Shown piece by piece: positions 19,393 through 28,729 of a stretch of DNA of 64,000 bases. The notes under the pieces were generated by a model. That model did no database searches, was not told the DNA's origin, and was given only the letters and a program-made list of their open reading frames with translations. The stretch covers positions 1,526,501-1,590,500 of the forward strand of contig NZ_JAJEJQ010000001.1 of the NCBI RefSeq assembly GCF_021390575.1. The letters are read 5' to 3'. The stretch is from Paraburkholderia adhaesiva. GTDB taxonomy: Bacteria > Pseudomonadota > Gammaproteobacteria > Burkholderiales > Burkholderiaceae. A program made the translations under genes and the position numbers. How positions within the stretch are numbered: position 1 is the first letter of the stretch; every line of letters begins with the position of its first letter.

Positions 19393-21492
19393 ATGCGGGT
19401 GATCTATCAAAATGAAGTAGCGGAATGCGGCTACGCGTGCCTTGCTATGGTGCTCACGCATTTGGGCCGCGCGACCGAGGTGCGGGAACTGTCGGCTTAT
19501 CGGCCGATCTCGGCGAACGGCCTCTCGCTAATGGACCTGTACGACGTTGCAGCCGATTTCGGCCTCGAAGTGCAGGCGTTCCGCTTCGATGCTTCGCACC
19601 TCCGGGAGATCAAGCGCGGATCGATCATTCATTTCGGCGGCGCGCATTTCGTCATGTTCTTGCGCTGCACGCGCCACTACGTGTGGTTGATCGATCCGGC
19701 CATGGGCCGACGCCGCATTGCGATGGCCACGTTTCTTGCCGGTGTGTCAGGCTATCTGCTCGAATGCGCGCCCACGCCTTCGCTGCCTCGCATCGTGAAG
19801 CGCAGGCGCGTGCCGGCTGCGTTCGAACGCCTGCGCGTGCTCAATCCGCAGATGCGCGGCCAGATCGCGAAAATCCTCTTCGTCGCGCTCGGCAGCCAGT
19901 TCGCGATCCTCGCGCTGCCGTATTTCGGCGCTTTCGTGCTCGACAATGTCGTCGCGCAGGACAACATTAATCTTCTGAATGTGCTTGTCATCACGTTCGC
20001 GGGCATCTTCGCCATTGGCGCGATCAGCCAGTACGTGCAGGGCACGCTCGTGGAACTGCTGTACGCGCGCGTGAGCGTGCATTCGACTGAAGGCCTGATG
20101 GCCCATCTGTTGCGAGTGCCGATTGCGTACTTCGAAAAGCGCAATGTCGGCGACGTGTTTGCCCGCGTGAAGGCTCAGGACGAGATCACGGGCTTTGCCT
20201 CGCGTTCAGTCGTCACGTTTTACGTCGATGTGGGCGTCGGACTCCTGGCTACGCTGCTCATGTTCATCCAGAGCGCAATGCTTTCAACCGTTGCGCTGCT
20301 GATTTTCGCCCTGTATGTGCTGATTTCCGGACTCATGTTCGCGGCGATGCGGGAGTCGCAGGGTCGAGTATTCCAGGAGGGCGCGCGCTGCGACGACGCG
20401 CTCATCGAAACCGTGCGCGCCGCGTCGCTGATCAAGCTATCGCAAGGCGAAACACGCCGCGTCTCGAAGTTCATGGGACTGTTCCGCGTCTTCACCGCAG
20501 CGAAGTTGCGCAGCGGCCGCCTTGGCAAGACCCGCGACGCAATGCTGGGTCTCTTGAAGAACACGGAGACGCTTCTCATCACCTGGCTCGCCGCGCGGTA
20601 CATGCTGGCCGGGCAGCTATCGGTCGGCGTGTTGTATTCGTTCATGATCTACAAGACGTTGTTGTCTGATCGCTTCGCCAGTGCGATCAACACGATCTTT
20701 TCGTATTTCATGCTGAGCGTGCCGGTCTCGCGCGTTGACGACATCACCGAGTGCGAGACCGAGCGCTACACGCCGATGGAGGACCTGCACAAGATCGTCG
20801 AGGCGCGGCGCTTCGAATCCATCAGTGTGCGCGACGTGACGTTCGCGTATGGCGTCTCCGATCACCCGGTGCTCAAGGGGGCGACACTCGAAATCGCGCG
20901 CGGCGACAAGATCGTGATTACAGGGCCTTCTGGCGCGGGCAAATCGACGCTCTTCAAGCTGCTCGCCGCCTCCGAACTTGCGCAGTCAGGCGAGATTCTG
21001 CTTAACGGCATCGCGTGGCCGAATCTCACGGTCGACGAAATCCGCCGGCACGCAGCGCACATGCGCCAGGGCGACATCATCCTCCACGGCTCGATTGCCG
21101 ATAACGTCTCGCTGTTCGAAGCGAATCCTGACGAAGCGCGCATCCATGCGATCCTCGGCGACGTGGGGTTGCTCGACGACGTGATGGGGTTGCCGATGCG
21201 CACGCGCACCGTAATCAGCGATTCGGCGGCGAACATTTCGGCGGGGCAGCGTCAGCGGCTGTTGCTTGCGCGCGCGCTTTACCAGCGGCGCGAAGTGCTG
21301 CTGCTCGACGAGCCTACCTCCAATCTCGACCCGGCCGCCGTGCAACGCATCGCGGATCTGCTTCAGCGGCTCGACTGCACCGTGGTGGTCATCACGCACG
21401 ATGCGTCGATGTCGGGTGGATTCGACCGGCACTATCACCTGGTCGATGGCGCGCTCGTGCGCGTCGACGCGAACGCAGAGACGCGCGCATGA
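19393..21492 (+). CDS. Peptidase-containing ABC transporter (C39 domain, bacteriocin-type)
   Basis: A 699-residue exporter of the PCAT type that cuts a double-glycine leader and pumps the peptide out. The C39 domain (1 to about 125) has an intact active site: Q6, C12 in ECGYACLAMV, H85 in GGAHFVMF and D101 in LIDPAMGRR. The C-H-D spacing (73 and 16) equals that which I recall for CvaB. A transmembrane domain follows (about 150-440). The nucleotide-binding domain carries Walker A GPSGAGKST (about 511-519), signature SAGQRQR (about 615) and Walker B VLLLDEP (about 635). It lies between the adaptor and the TolC-like gene, overlapping the latter by ATGA. Confidence 0.95.
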   Translation: MRVIYQNEVAECGYACLAMVLTHLGRATEVRELSAYRPISANGLSLMDLYDVAADFGLEVQAFRFDASHLREIKRGSIIHFGGAHFVMFLRCTRHYVWLIDPAMGRRRIAMATFLAGVSGYLLECAPTPSLPRIVKRRRVPAAFERLRVLNPQMRGQIAKILFVALGSQFAILALPYFGAFVLDNVVAQDNINLLNVLVITFAGIFAIGAISQYVQGTLVELLYARVSVHSTEGLMAHLLRVPIAYFEKRNVGDVFARVKAQDEITGFASRSVVTFYVDVGVGLLATLLMFIQSAMLSTVALLIFALYVLISGLMFAAMRESQGRVFQEGARCDDALIETVRAASLIKLSQGETRRVSKFMGLFRVFTAAKLRSGRLGKTRDAMLGLLKNTETLLITWLAARYMLAGQLSVGVLYSFMIYKTLLSDRFASAINTIFSYFMLSVPVSRVDDITECETERYTPMEDLHKIVEARRFESISVRDVTFAYGVSDHPVLKGATLEIARGDKIVITGPSGAGKSTLFKLLAASELAQSGEILLNGIAWPNLTVDEIRRHAAHMRQGDIILHGSIADNVSLFEANPDEARIHAILGDVGLLDDVMGLPMRTRTVISDSAANISAGQRQRLLLARALYQRREVLLLDEPTSNLDPAAVQRIADLLQRLDCTVVVITHDASMSGGFDRHYHLVDGALVRVDANAETRA

Positions 21493-23363
21493 AGGGGCGC
21501 TTCGCATTGACGGCGCTCGCGTGTGCAGTGCAGGCGGGCGGCGCGCGGGCGGCCGATCTGCTGGACGTGGTTGAGGACACGCTCGATCACGATGCGACGC
21601 TCGCCGCGGCGCGCGACGCGTATCGCGCCGCGGCGCAGGCCGTGCCGAAGGCGCGGGCGGGGCTGCTTCCGCGCGTCGATGGCGGCTGGGGGCGGCAGTA
21701 CAACCGCATCGCGATGGATGGGTTCCCGAACGTCGACTACTGGCAGAACGGCTGGACCGTAGTGCTCACGCAGCCGATTTTCGACTGGGCCCGGTGGAGT
21801 ACCTGGCGGCAAGCCGACTACGTGGTCGCGCGCGGCGAACTGGAGGCGGCGAGCGCGGGCCAGGATGCGATCCTGCGTGCGGCTCAGGCCTATTTCGATG
21901 CGCTCGCCGCCACTGACGAGGTGGCACGCGCAGACGACTATCTGCGCGCGCTCGACACGCACCTCGCATTGCTCGCGCGAGCGAAGAGGGCAGGAGAGGC
22001 GACACTCGTCGATATACGTGAGGCCGAGGCGAGCCGTGCCCAGGCGCAACTGCAATTGCTCGACGCGAGAGACCGCGTGCTGCTCGCGCGCTCCGCGCTC
22101 GAACGCCTGACGGGCAAGCCTGCCGAGACACTCGCGACGCTCCCCGAACATGCCGTGATGCCCGCACTCGAGCCGGCGGACGCGGATTCCTGGATCACGC
22201 AGGCGCAGGCCCGCTGCTATCCCGTGCAGATTCGCGAGCTTGCGCTGCAGATCGCGAAGCTCGATACGGAAAAGGCGCGCGCGAGCCACTATCCGCGCGT
22301 CGATCTGCAAATCACGCACACGCCTGCGGGGGCCGGTGGCGGTTATTCCCGGCCCACGACGACGACGACGGGGCTGCTCGCGCTGCAGATTCCACTGTTC
22401 TCCGGCGGCGAGGCGACGGCGCAGGTCGATGAGGCGAAGGCACTCGAGGACAAGGCGCGCGACGAACTGGAAGCGGCAACGCGCGGCGCGGCCGGGGCGG
22501 CCCGCGATGACTGGCTGCGCGCGACGTCGGGTCGGGCGCGGATCGTCGCGATGGAGACGCTCGTGCAGCGTGCGCAGGCGTCGCTCGACGCGACGAGGAC
22601 TGGTTTTCGCGTGGGCAGCCGCGCGAGTACGGACGTGCTGCGTGCGACGGACAGCTTCTATGCGAGCCGCCGCGACCTGATTCGTGCGCGATACGACACG
22701 GTGCTTGCCTTGCTGAAGCTGCTCGCCGAAACGGCGAGTCTGAATCTCGACGAAGTCGGGCGCATCAATACGCAGTTGTACGCACAACGCGCAAGCGAGC
22801 CGCGAATTGTGGATCCGGGTGTGGCGGTTGCGGCGCGGCAGGCGGCGGAGTCGAGCCCGTCTGATGCTGCGTCGCCCGTGGTTGCGGGTGGACGCATGGC
22901 GGTGCAGATCGCTTCACCTGCGGCACCCCGGTCCGGTGGCGGTTCACAAGCCACGGCTTCGTTTCCTCCGATGGCGCTGGACACGGCGTTCGCCAGTGGC
23001 ACGCGTGGGAAACCGTCGGAGGGATCGATGCGCATCGTGGCTGTGCAAGCGGGTCCGTCCGAAGTGCCAGCGTCTGATTCGACGCCGCTACCGGCACCCA
23101 TGACGACGACTGTGCCCACACCTGTGCCTGCATCCGTAACGCCGTCAGCGCCAGCGTTCGTTGTGACGCGCATAAGCGAAAGCGCGCCCCAGCCTCAAAT
23201 CGTATCCGCGAGCCCGTCCGTGTCCGCGCCCGTTGTGGCGCGCATGCCCGAGCGTGCGCTTCAGCCCGTGCCGTCGTCGACGGTTCGCAGCCTGATAAAC
23301 GCTGCCGAAATGGCGCCCGCGATCCCAGCGGCGTTCACGACGATGGGGACGCCGTTGCGCTGA
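21489..23363 (+). CDS. TolC-family outer-membrane channel with long C-terminal tail
   Basis: A 624-residue outer-membrane efflux protein. After a signal peptide (cleavage near ARAAD), two outer-membrane-efflux repeats span about 24-435 with the usual signs (VVLTQPIFDWARWS, AAQAYFDALAATDEVARADD, FRVGSRASTDVLRATDSFY). From about residue 437 to the end there is a roughly 185-residue Pro/Ser/Ala/Val-rich, low-complexity extension that ordinary TolC proteins lack. It is translationally coupled to the ABC transporter (ATGA) and completes the type I system. A bidirectional terminator follows. Confidence 0.92.
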   Translation: MKGRFALTALACAVQAGGARAADLLDVVEDTLDHDATLAAARDAYRAAAQAVPKARAGLLPRVDGGWGRQYNRIAMDGFPNVDYWQNGWTVVLTQPIFDWARWSTWRQADYVVARGELEAASAGQDAILRAAQAYFDALAATDEVARADDYLRALDTHLALLARAKRAGEATLVDIREAEASRAQAQLQLLDARDRVLLARSALERLTGKPAETLATLPEHAVMPALEPADADSWITQAQARCYPVQIRELALQIAKLDTEKARASHYPRVDLQITHTPAGAGGGYSRPTTTTTGLLALQIPLFSGGEATAQVDEAKALEDKARDELEAATRGAAGAARDDWLRATSGRARIVAMETLVQRAQASLDATRTGFRVGSRASTDVLRATDSFYASRRDLIRARYDTVLALLKLLAETASLNLDEVGRINTQLYAQRASEPRIVDPGVAVAARQAAESSPSDAASPVVAGGRMAVQIASPAAPRSGGGSQATASFPPMALDTAFASGTRGKPSEGSMRIVAVQAGPSEVPASDSTPLPAPMTTTVPTPVPASVTPSAPAFVVTRISESAPQPQIVSASPSVSAPVVARMPERALQPVPSSTVRSLINAAEMAPAIPAAFTTMGTPLR

Positions 23364-23396
23364 GTTCCCGAGCGCGAGGCGGCCCGTTCGCGTAAC

Positions 23397-23426
23397 AAGA
23401 AAGCGTGCACCTCGCGCTTTCTCTTT
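23397..23426. terminator. Convergent terminator between the export operon and puuD
   Basis: An AGAAAGCG / CGCTTTCT stem with flanking A and T on either side lies between the two convergent genes, so it can serve both. Confidence 0.65.
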
Positions 23427-23458
23427 AGCATCAGCGTGAACGCGCGTCGAGCTCGACC

Positions 23459-24652
23459 TCACTTCACCGCGCCGCCTTCGAACCAGGCGGCGATCTTCTG
23501 CCGTTCGCCGTCGGTCATGTGCGTGACGTTGCCAAGCGGCATCGACTTCATCTGCACGGCCTGTTGATAAAGACGTTGTGCGTTCTGCGATATCTCGTCG
23601 GGCGTATCGAACATCACGCCAGCGGGCGCTGCGCCCATCAACGTCGGATGCGTCGAGTGGCACACCGCGCAGCGGGCCTGCAGGATAGGCTGGATGTCGG
23701 CGATCGTCAGTGCCGGCGCATTCGTGGCATCGGCCTGCGGCACGACCGGGCGTGGCAACGTCCACGTGATCGCGCCGAACATCAACGCGATACCGCCGAG
23801 CGGCAAATACCAGAGCACCTGGCCGCGGTGACGCATCACGAAGAACTGTCGAATCAGCGCGCCGGCCAGCATGATCACCGCGAGCACGGCCCAGTTGTGC
23901 GGGTGCGTGTAGGTCATCGCATAGTGGTTCGACAACATCGCGAACACCACCGGCAGCGTGAAATAGGTGTTGTGTACCGAACGTTGCTTGCCGCGCTTGC
24001 CATAGATCGGGTTGGGCTCGTCGCCCTTGAGCATTGCGTCGACCATCTTGCGCTGGCCCGGGATGATGACGAAGAACACGTTCGCCGACATGATCGTCGC
24101 GAGCATCGCACCGACGATCAGGTACGCGGCCCGGCCCGAAAAAACGTGGCACGCGAGCCAGGCCGCGATCAGTACATAGATGCCGACGCTAACGCCAAGC
24201 AGTCTGTCGCGCATACCGAGCAGGCGGCACAGGGCGTCATAAACGATCCAGCCCGCGGCGAGAAAGCCGAGCGCCGAGAAAATCGCGACGACCGGACCGA
24301 TGTCGAGCACGTTCTTGTCGATGAGGTACGTGTTCGGCGCGAAGAGGTAAAGCACCGTGAAGAGCGACGCGCCGGACAGCCACGTCGTGTACGACGGCCA
24401 CTTCGACCAGTGGAGGTCCTTCGGCATTTCGGGCGGGGCAAGGGTGTACTTCTGCATGTTGTAGAAGCCGCCACCGTGAACGTGCCACAGCTCGCCGAAC
24501 ACGCCGCGGCGGCGCTGGTTCGGGTCCGCGGGCGGTTTGAGGCTGTTGTCGAGCGCGACGAAATAGAACGACTCGCCGATCCAGGCGATCGCGACGACGA
24601 CGTGGAACCAGCGCAGTGTGAGGCTCAGCCAGTCGGTGATGAAACCTTCCAT
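23459..24652 (-). CDS. puuD: Membrane-bound urate hydroxylase with cytochrome c domain
   Basis: Oxidises urate to 5-hydroxyisourate and passes electrons to a fused cytochrome c domain. The 397-residue protein has about eight membrane segments (starting RWFHVVVAIAWIGESFYF) and conserved motifs WHVHGGGFYNMQKY, ANVFFVIIPGQRKMV and HNTYFTLPVVFAMLSNHY. The C-terminal domain carries the heme-binding CAVCH at 328-332 and a likely axial Met in KSMPLGN (about 371). It begins the pathway completed by uraH and by uraD-puuE-alc-allA about 11 kb away. Confidence 0.95.
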   Translation of the reverse strand: MEGFITDWLSLTLRWFHVVVAIAWIGESFYFVALDNSLKPPADPNQRRRGVFGELWHVHGGGFYNMQKYTLAPPEMPKDLHWSKWPSYTTWLSGASLFTVLYLFAPNTYLIDKNVLDIGPVVAIFSALGFLAAGWIVYDALCRLLGMRDRLLGVSVGIYVLIAAWLACHVFSGRAAYLIVGAMLATIMSANVFFVIIPGQRKMVDAMLKGDEPNPIYGKRGKQRSVHNTYFTLPVVFAMLSNHYAMTYTHPHNWAVLAVIMLAGALIRQFFVMRHRGQVLWYLPLGGIALMFGAITWTLPRPVVPQADATNAPALTIADIQPILQARCAVCHSTHPTLMGAAPAGVMFDTPDEISQNAQRLYQQAVQMKSMPLGNVTHMTDGERQKIAAWFEGGAVK

Positions 24653-24865
24653 GAAACGCCTCCACGCCTGATTTGTCGTGTGCCGAGCGCGTGATGCGGC
24701 TCGCTGGATGTGAGTGTTACATCGTCGTGCGGTGCTGCGGTGCCGATGAACGGATGCGTTGGCGCGAAGGATATTGCGTGGCCGCGGCGTCGTGCATGCC
24801 GTGCGGCGGTATCGCGCTGCCGGTCTTGCGTGCGCGGAAGCTGTCGTCGGCCTGGTCGTGCGCGC

Positions 24866-25219
24866 TCAGCTGCCGCGGTACGTGCTATACGACCAGGGTG
24901 AGACGAGCAGCGGCACGTGATAGTGGCTGCCGGCGTCCGCGATGCCAAAGCGCAGCACCACATGATCGACGAAACGCGGCTGCGGCAGATTCGTTCCGAG
25001 TGACGCGAAGTAGTCGCCCGCATGAAAGACGAGTTCGTATTCGCCCGCGACGAGCGCCTTGCCTTCGAGCAGCGGTTCGTCGCAGCGGCCGTCGTGGTTT
25101 GTCGTGACGGTTTTCAGCGCGTGGCGCGCATCGCCTGAGAGCGCAAAGAGTTCGACCTTGATGCCCGACCCGGGACGACCGTTTGCGGTGTCGAGCACAT
25201 GAGTGGTGAGCTTGCCCAT
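24866..25219 (-). CDS. uraH: 5-hydroxyisourate hydrolase
   Basis: Hydrolyses 5-hydroxyisourate to OHCU. The 117-residue transthyretin-like protein has THVLDTANGRPGSG (active-site His) near the start and FGIADAGSHYHVPLLVSPWSYSTYRGS at the end, with the diagnostic C-terminal YRGS. It is encoded 213 bases upstream of puuD on the same strand, probably one transcription unit. No terminator is seen in the gap. Confidence 0.96.
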   Translation of the reverse strand: MGKLTTHVLDTANGRPGSGIKVELFALSGDARHALKTVTTNHDGRCDEPLLEGKALVAGEYELVFHAGDYFASLGTNLPQPRFVDHVVLRFGIADAGSHYHVPLLVSPWSYSTYRGS

Positions 25220-25687
25220 TCGCAGTTTCCTTGTGTCGTGCCTGTAATGACTGCGCGAAGTTTCAGCGATGGCCCGATCCCATGATCCCTGGCGGCGGAT
25301 CGCGGTTGTACGTCAGCGTTGGCCACATCCCCGTCGAAGGATTGAAGCGGGCGCCGTCAACGCATTTTAGGAACGAACGCGGCCCAGTCGCATGACCGAT
25401 AAGCAACATAACGCCTGCGGCATGAGCCACACGACGCTTCGCACGGGTTCACCCTGGTTTCGGGCGACTCGACGTGTATCGGGCCTATCGCGTGGTTATC
25501 GTAACGTTGCCAGAATTCAGCCGTTATATCGGCGCTTTAAATCCCTATATCGCGGTTATCAGAATTGCCGGCGCAATTTTGGCGGCTGAAGGTACGGAAT
25601 GTGAGCAACGTGTGTCGCGCGATGCGAAGACGGAGCGGCGGTACCGGGCAGCCACTGGCCAATGGTGTCCATGACGCGTTCGTGCGA
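25220..25687. other. Intergenic region between uraH and the LysR regulator
   Basis: About 470 bases. No gene I can support; the stretch 25490-25600 is AT-richer, with several TATATC/GTTATC motifs, and may hold the uraH-puuD promoter or a regulator site. Confidence 0.35.
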
Positions 25688-26620
25688 TCAGGACTTTTCG
25701 GTCAGCGTTCTGGCCGCTTCAGTCACGAGGCCCCGCAACCAGCGCACCTCGTCCGAGTAGTGACAGCGTTCGTGCCACAACTGGTAATACTGCATCGGCG
25801 GAAAATCGAGCGGCGCGGGCACGACCGTGAGCGGCAGGACACGCGCGTAGTGATCGGCGAAGAGGCGTGTCGTCGTGAAGATCAGATCCGACTTGACGAG
25901 CACGTAGGGCGCGAGGTTGAAGTACGGCAAAGTGACGACGACGTGCCGTTTGAGGCGTTCGCGTGCGAGATGTACGTCGATGGCGCCGCGCTGGCCGACG
26001 GAATAGGGCGTCGGCGCGAGATGCGCCGCGCTCAGGTACTGCTCGAGCGTGAGCGCGCCGCGCTTCGCGAACGGGTGCGTGTTGCTCATGAGGCAGACGA
26101 TCTGGTCGACGAACAGGTTCGACAGATGCAACTGCTCGGGCGGCTCGGGCCAGTTGCCGATCACGATGTCGAGCTTGCCCTCTTCGAGCGCGAGTTCATA
26201 GTCAAACGCGGGGCCGAGCGAGTGGAATTCGAGCGTTGCATTGGGCGCGGCCTGGCGAAGGCGCTCGACGACGGTCGGCACGAACAGGACGTTCAGATAG
26301 TCAGGGCAGCCGATCCGGTAGCAGCGGATCGACGTTGCGGGGTCGAAGCTGTGCTGCTGAAAACGGATGCGCTCGATTTCGCGCAGCGCGTTCTGCACGG
26401 GTTCGAGCAGACGCAGGCCGTATTCGGTCGGTACCATGCCGGACTTTCCGCGCACGAGAAGGGGGTCGCCGGTGATATCGCGCAGACGTCGCAATGCCGC
26501 GCTGATGGCGGGCTGCGACTGGTTGAGCTTGACAGCCGCACGCGTGACGCTGCGCTCCATCAGGAGGGTGTTCAGGACGCGCAACAAATAGGTGTCGATC
26601 GCCTCGCGCTGCTGGCTCAT
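25688..26620 (-). CDS. LysR-type transcriptional regulator
   Basis: A 310-residue regulator with an N-terminal winged helix-turn-helix (YLLRVLNTLLMERSVTRAAV followed by QSQPAISAALRRLR) and a periplasmic-binding-like effector domain (SIRCYRIGCPDYL then LDIVIGNWPEPPEQLHLSNL). It resembles the NodD/NahR-like branch that responds to small organic ligands. It sits between uraH-puuD (same strand) and the divergent ABC transporter operon. The likely job is control of purine or urate use, inferred from context. Confidence 0.92.
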   Translation of the reverse strand: MSQQREAIDTYLLRVLNTLLMERSVTRAAVKLNQSQPAISAALRRLRDITGDPLLVRGKSGMVPTEYGLRLLEPVQNALREIERIRFQQHSFDPATSIRCYRIGCPDYLNVLFVPTVVERLRQAAPNATLEFHSLGPAFDYELALEEGKLDIVIGNWPEPPEQLHLSNLFVDQIVCLMSNTHPFAKRGALTLEQYLSAAHLAPTPYSVGQRGAIDVHLARERLKRHVVVTLPYFNLAPYVLVKSDLIFTTTRLFADHYARVLPLTVVPAPLDFPPMQYYQLWHERCHYSDEVRWLRGLVTEAARTLTEKS

Positions 26621-26663
26621 GAAGTCTCCGGGCTATATCGTTTGGCTATCGATTGTCCTTGCA

Positions 26664-26686
26664 GGTATATGATTTTTGATATAACC
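26664..26686. promoter_or_regulatory. Candidate LysR-type operator in the divergent promoter
   Basis: In the 294-base gap between the divergent regulator and ABC operon, an interrupted inverted repeat GGTATAT-(N8)-ATATAACC lies 44 bases upstream of the regulator start. The position and AT-rich half-sites fit a LysR-type binding site; binding is not shown. Confidence 0.35.
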
Positions 26687-26914
26687 GGTCTGCTCCGTCA
26701 AGGGAGGCATCCCTGGAGTCCCCGCGCCATATGGTCCGGCGGGCTTTTTGCCCCTCGACGGACGCGCGGCTAACAGGTATCGTCACCCCCGCGCGGCGGC
26801 CGGTCATGGAAAAGCTGCGGCCGGTGCATCCATAATGGTGCGCGGGCAACTACCGGGGCGGCATCCGCCAGGCCCGGAAAACGAATAGCAATAACGTACT
26901 ACGTCGGAACCTTC

Positions 26915-28549
26915 ATGGGCGATTCTTCTTCACGTCAGGCAGCGGGCACCGCATCGGAACAGGGTGCGGGCGGCGCCGCGCCTCGCCTTGCGCTCTCCGG
27001 CATCACGAAGCAGTATCCGGCGGTGCGCGCGAACGACGACGTCACGCTGTCGGTTGCGCCTGGCGAGATCCACGCGCTGCTCGGGGAGAACGGGGCGGGC
27101 AAGAGCACGCTCATGAAGATCGTCTACGGCGCGGTGCGACCCGACGCGGGCGAGATTCGCTGGGAAGGGCAGGTCGTCGATATCGCGAGCCCGGCCGCCG
27201 CTCGCAAGCTCGGCATCGGCATGGTGTTCCAGCACTTTTCGCTCTTCGAGACGCTCACGGTGGGCGAGAACATCGCGCTCGCGCTCGACGAGCCGTTCGA
27301 CCTCAAGGCCCTCGGCAAGCGTATCAGCGAGGTGTCGGCGCAATACGGACTCGACGTCGATCCGCAGCGCCACGTGCACAGTCTCACGGTGGGCGAGCGT
27401 CAGCGCGTGGAAATCGTGCGCTGCCTGTTGCAGAATCCGCGTCTGCTCATCATGGACGAGCCGACCTCGGTGCTTACACCGCAGGCCGTGCGCAAGCTTT
27501 TCGACACGCTGCGGCGGCTCGCCTCGGAAGGCTGCAGCATCCTTTACATCAGCCACAAGCTGGACGAAATCCAGGAACTCTGCGATACGGCTACGGTGCT
27601 GCGCGGCGGCAAGGTGACCGGCAACGTGATTCCGCGCGAGGAAACCCATGCGTCGCTCGCGCGGCTGATGGTGGGCCGGGAATTGCCCGACTACACGCGC
27701 CGCCCGCACACACCGGGCGACGTGCTGCTCGACGTGAAGCACCTTTCGGTGCCGAGCGAGGATCCGTTCGGCACGACGCTCACCGATGTCACGTTCGGCG
27801 TCCACGCGGGCGAGATATTCGGCATCGCGGGCGTATCGGGCAACGGTCAGGCGGAGCTGCTCGCCGCGCTCTCGGGCGAGGCCCACACGGGCCGCCACAT
27901 CCCGGCCGACACCGTGACGATCTGCGGCAAGCCAGCCGCGCGGCTCGCAGCGGGCGCGCGGCGGCGCCTCGGCTTCGCGTTCGTGCCCGAGGAGCGGCTT
28001 GGGCGCGGCGCGGTGCCTGCGATGTCGCTCTCGGAAAACGCATTGCTGACCGCGCACCGCGAGGGCATGGTGCGCTCGGGCTGGCTCAGGATGGGCGCCA
28101 TGCGTGCGTTCGCCGAGCGCTGCATCGGCGCATTCGATGTGCGCTGCGGCGGCCCCGATGCGCTCGCCCAGAGCCTGTCGGGCGGAAATCTGCAGAAGTT
28201 CATCGTCGGGCGCGAGATTCTGCAGGCGCCGAAGGTGCTCGTGGTCGCGCAGCCGACATGGGGTGTCGATGTCGGCGCTTCGGCGTTCATTCGCCAGCAA
28301 TTGCTCGATCTTTCGGCGCGCGGCGTGGCGATCCTCGTGATCTCCGAGGAACTCGACGAGCTGTTCGACATCTGCGACCGGATCGCCGTGCTCGCGGGCG
28401 GGCGGCTCTCACCCGCGCGGCTCACCGGCGAAACCAACGCCGAGGAAATCGGGCGCTGGATGGCGGGCCTGTTCGGCGAGCGCGCGGGGGGCGGTGAACC
28501 ACCCGCCGAGTCCGCGGCGCCAGGAGCTGGGCCCGCGGCACATGTCTGA
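26915..28549 (+). CDS. Nucleoside/purine-type ABC transporter ATP-binding protein
   Basis: A 544-residue protein with two fused ABC modules, as in the BmpA-linked nucleoside importers (YufO/NupO type). Module one has Walker A LLGENGAGKSTLMK, signature SLTVGERQRVEI and Walker B LLIMDEPTSVL. Module two has a degenerate P-loop region (GIAGVSGNGQAELLAAL) and signature LSGGNLQKFIVGREI, followed by VVAQPTWGVDVGA. It powers import through the two permeases encoded next. Adjacency to urate-degradation genes suggests purine or purine-derivative uptake. Confidence 0.93.
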   Translation: MGDSSSRQAAGTASEQGAGGAAPRLALSGITKQYPAVRANDDVTLSVAPGEIHALLGENGAGKSTLMKIVYGAVRPDAGEIRWEGQVVDIASPAAARKLGIGMVFQHFSLFETLTVGENIALALDEPFDLKALGKRISEVSAQYGLDVDPQRHVHSLTVGERQRVEIVRCLLQNPRLLIMDEPTSVLTPQAVRKLFDTLRRLASEGCSILYISHKLDEIQELCDTATVLRGGKVTGNVIPREETHASLARLMVGRELPDYTRRPHTPGDVLLDVKHLSVPSEDPFGTTLTDVTFGVHAGEIFGIAGVSGNGQAELLAALSGEAHTGRHIPADTVTICGKPAARLAAGARRRLGFAFVPEERLGRGAVPAMSLSENALLTAHREGMVRSGWLRMGAMRAFAERCIGAFDVRCGGPDALAQSLSGGNLQKFIVGREILQAPKVLVVAQPTWGVDVGASAFIRQQLLDLSARGVAILVISEELDELFDICDRIAVLAGGRLSPARLTGETNAEEIGRWMAGLFGERAGGGEPPAESAAPGAGPAAHV

Positions 28550-28729
28550 CGCCTGGGGAACCTGGCGCTGCTGTGGTTGTGCGCATGGCCGCCGGATCTG
28601 GCGCCTGCACGACTCGCCGCCAGGCCCAGGCAGTCACGCAGAGCCAGTCCGTAGCCCGGCTTGAAACCCCGCGGCCACAACCCCGAATACCGAAATCCGA
28701 CAACCGGACCGACCACAGACCAGACCACC

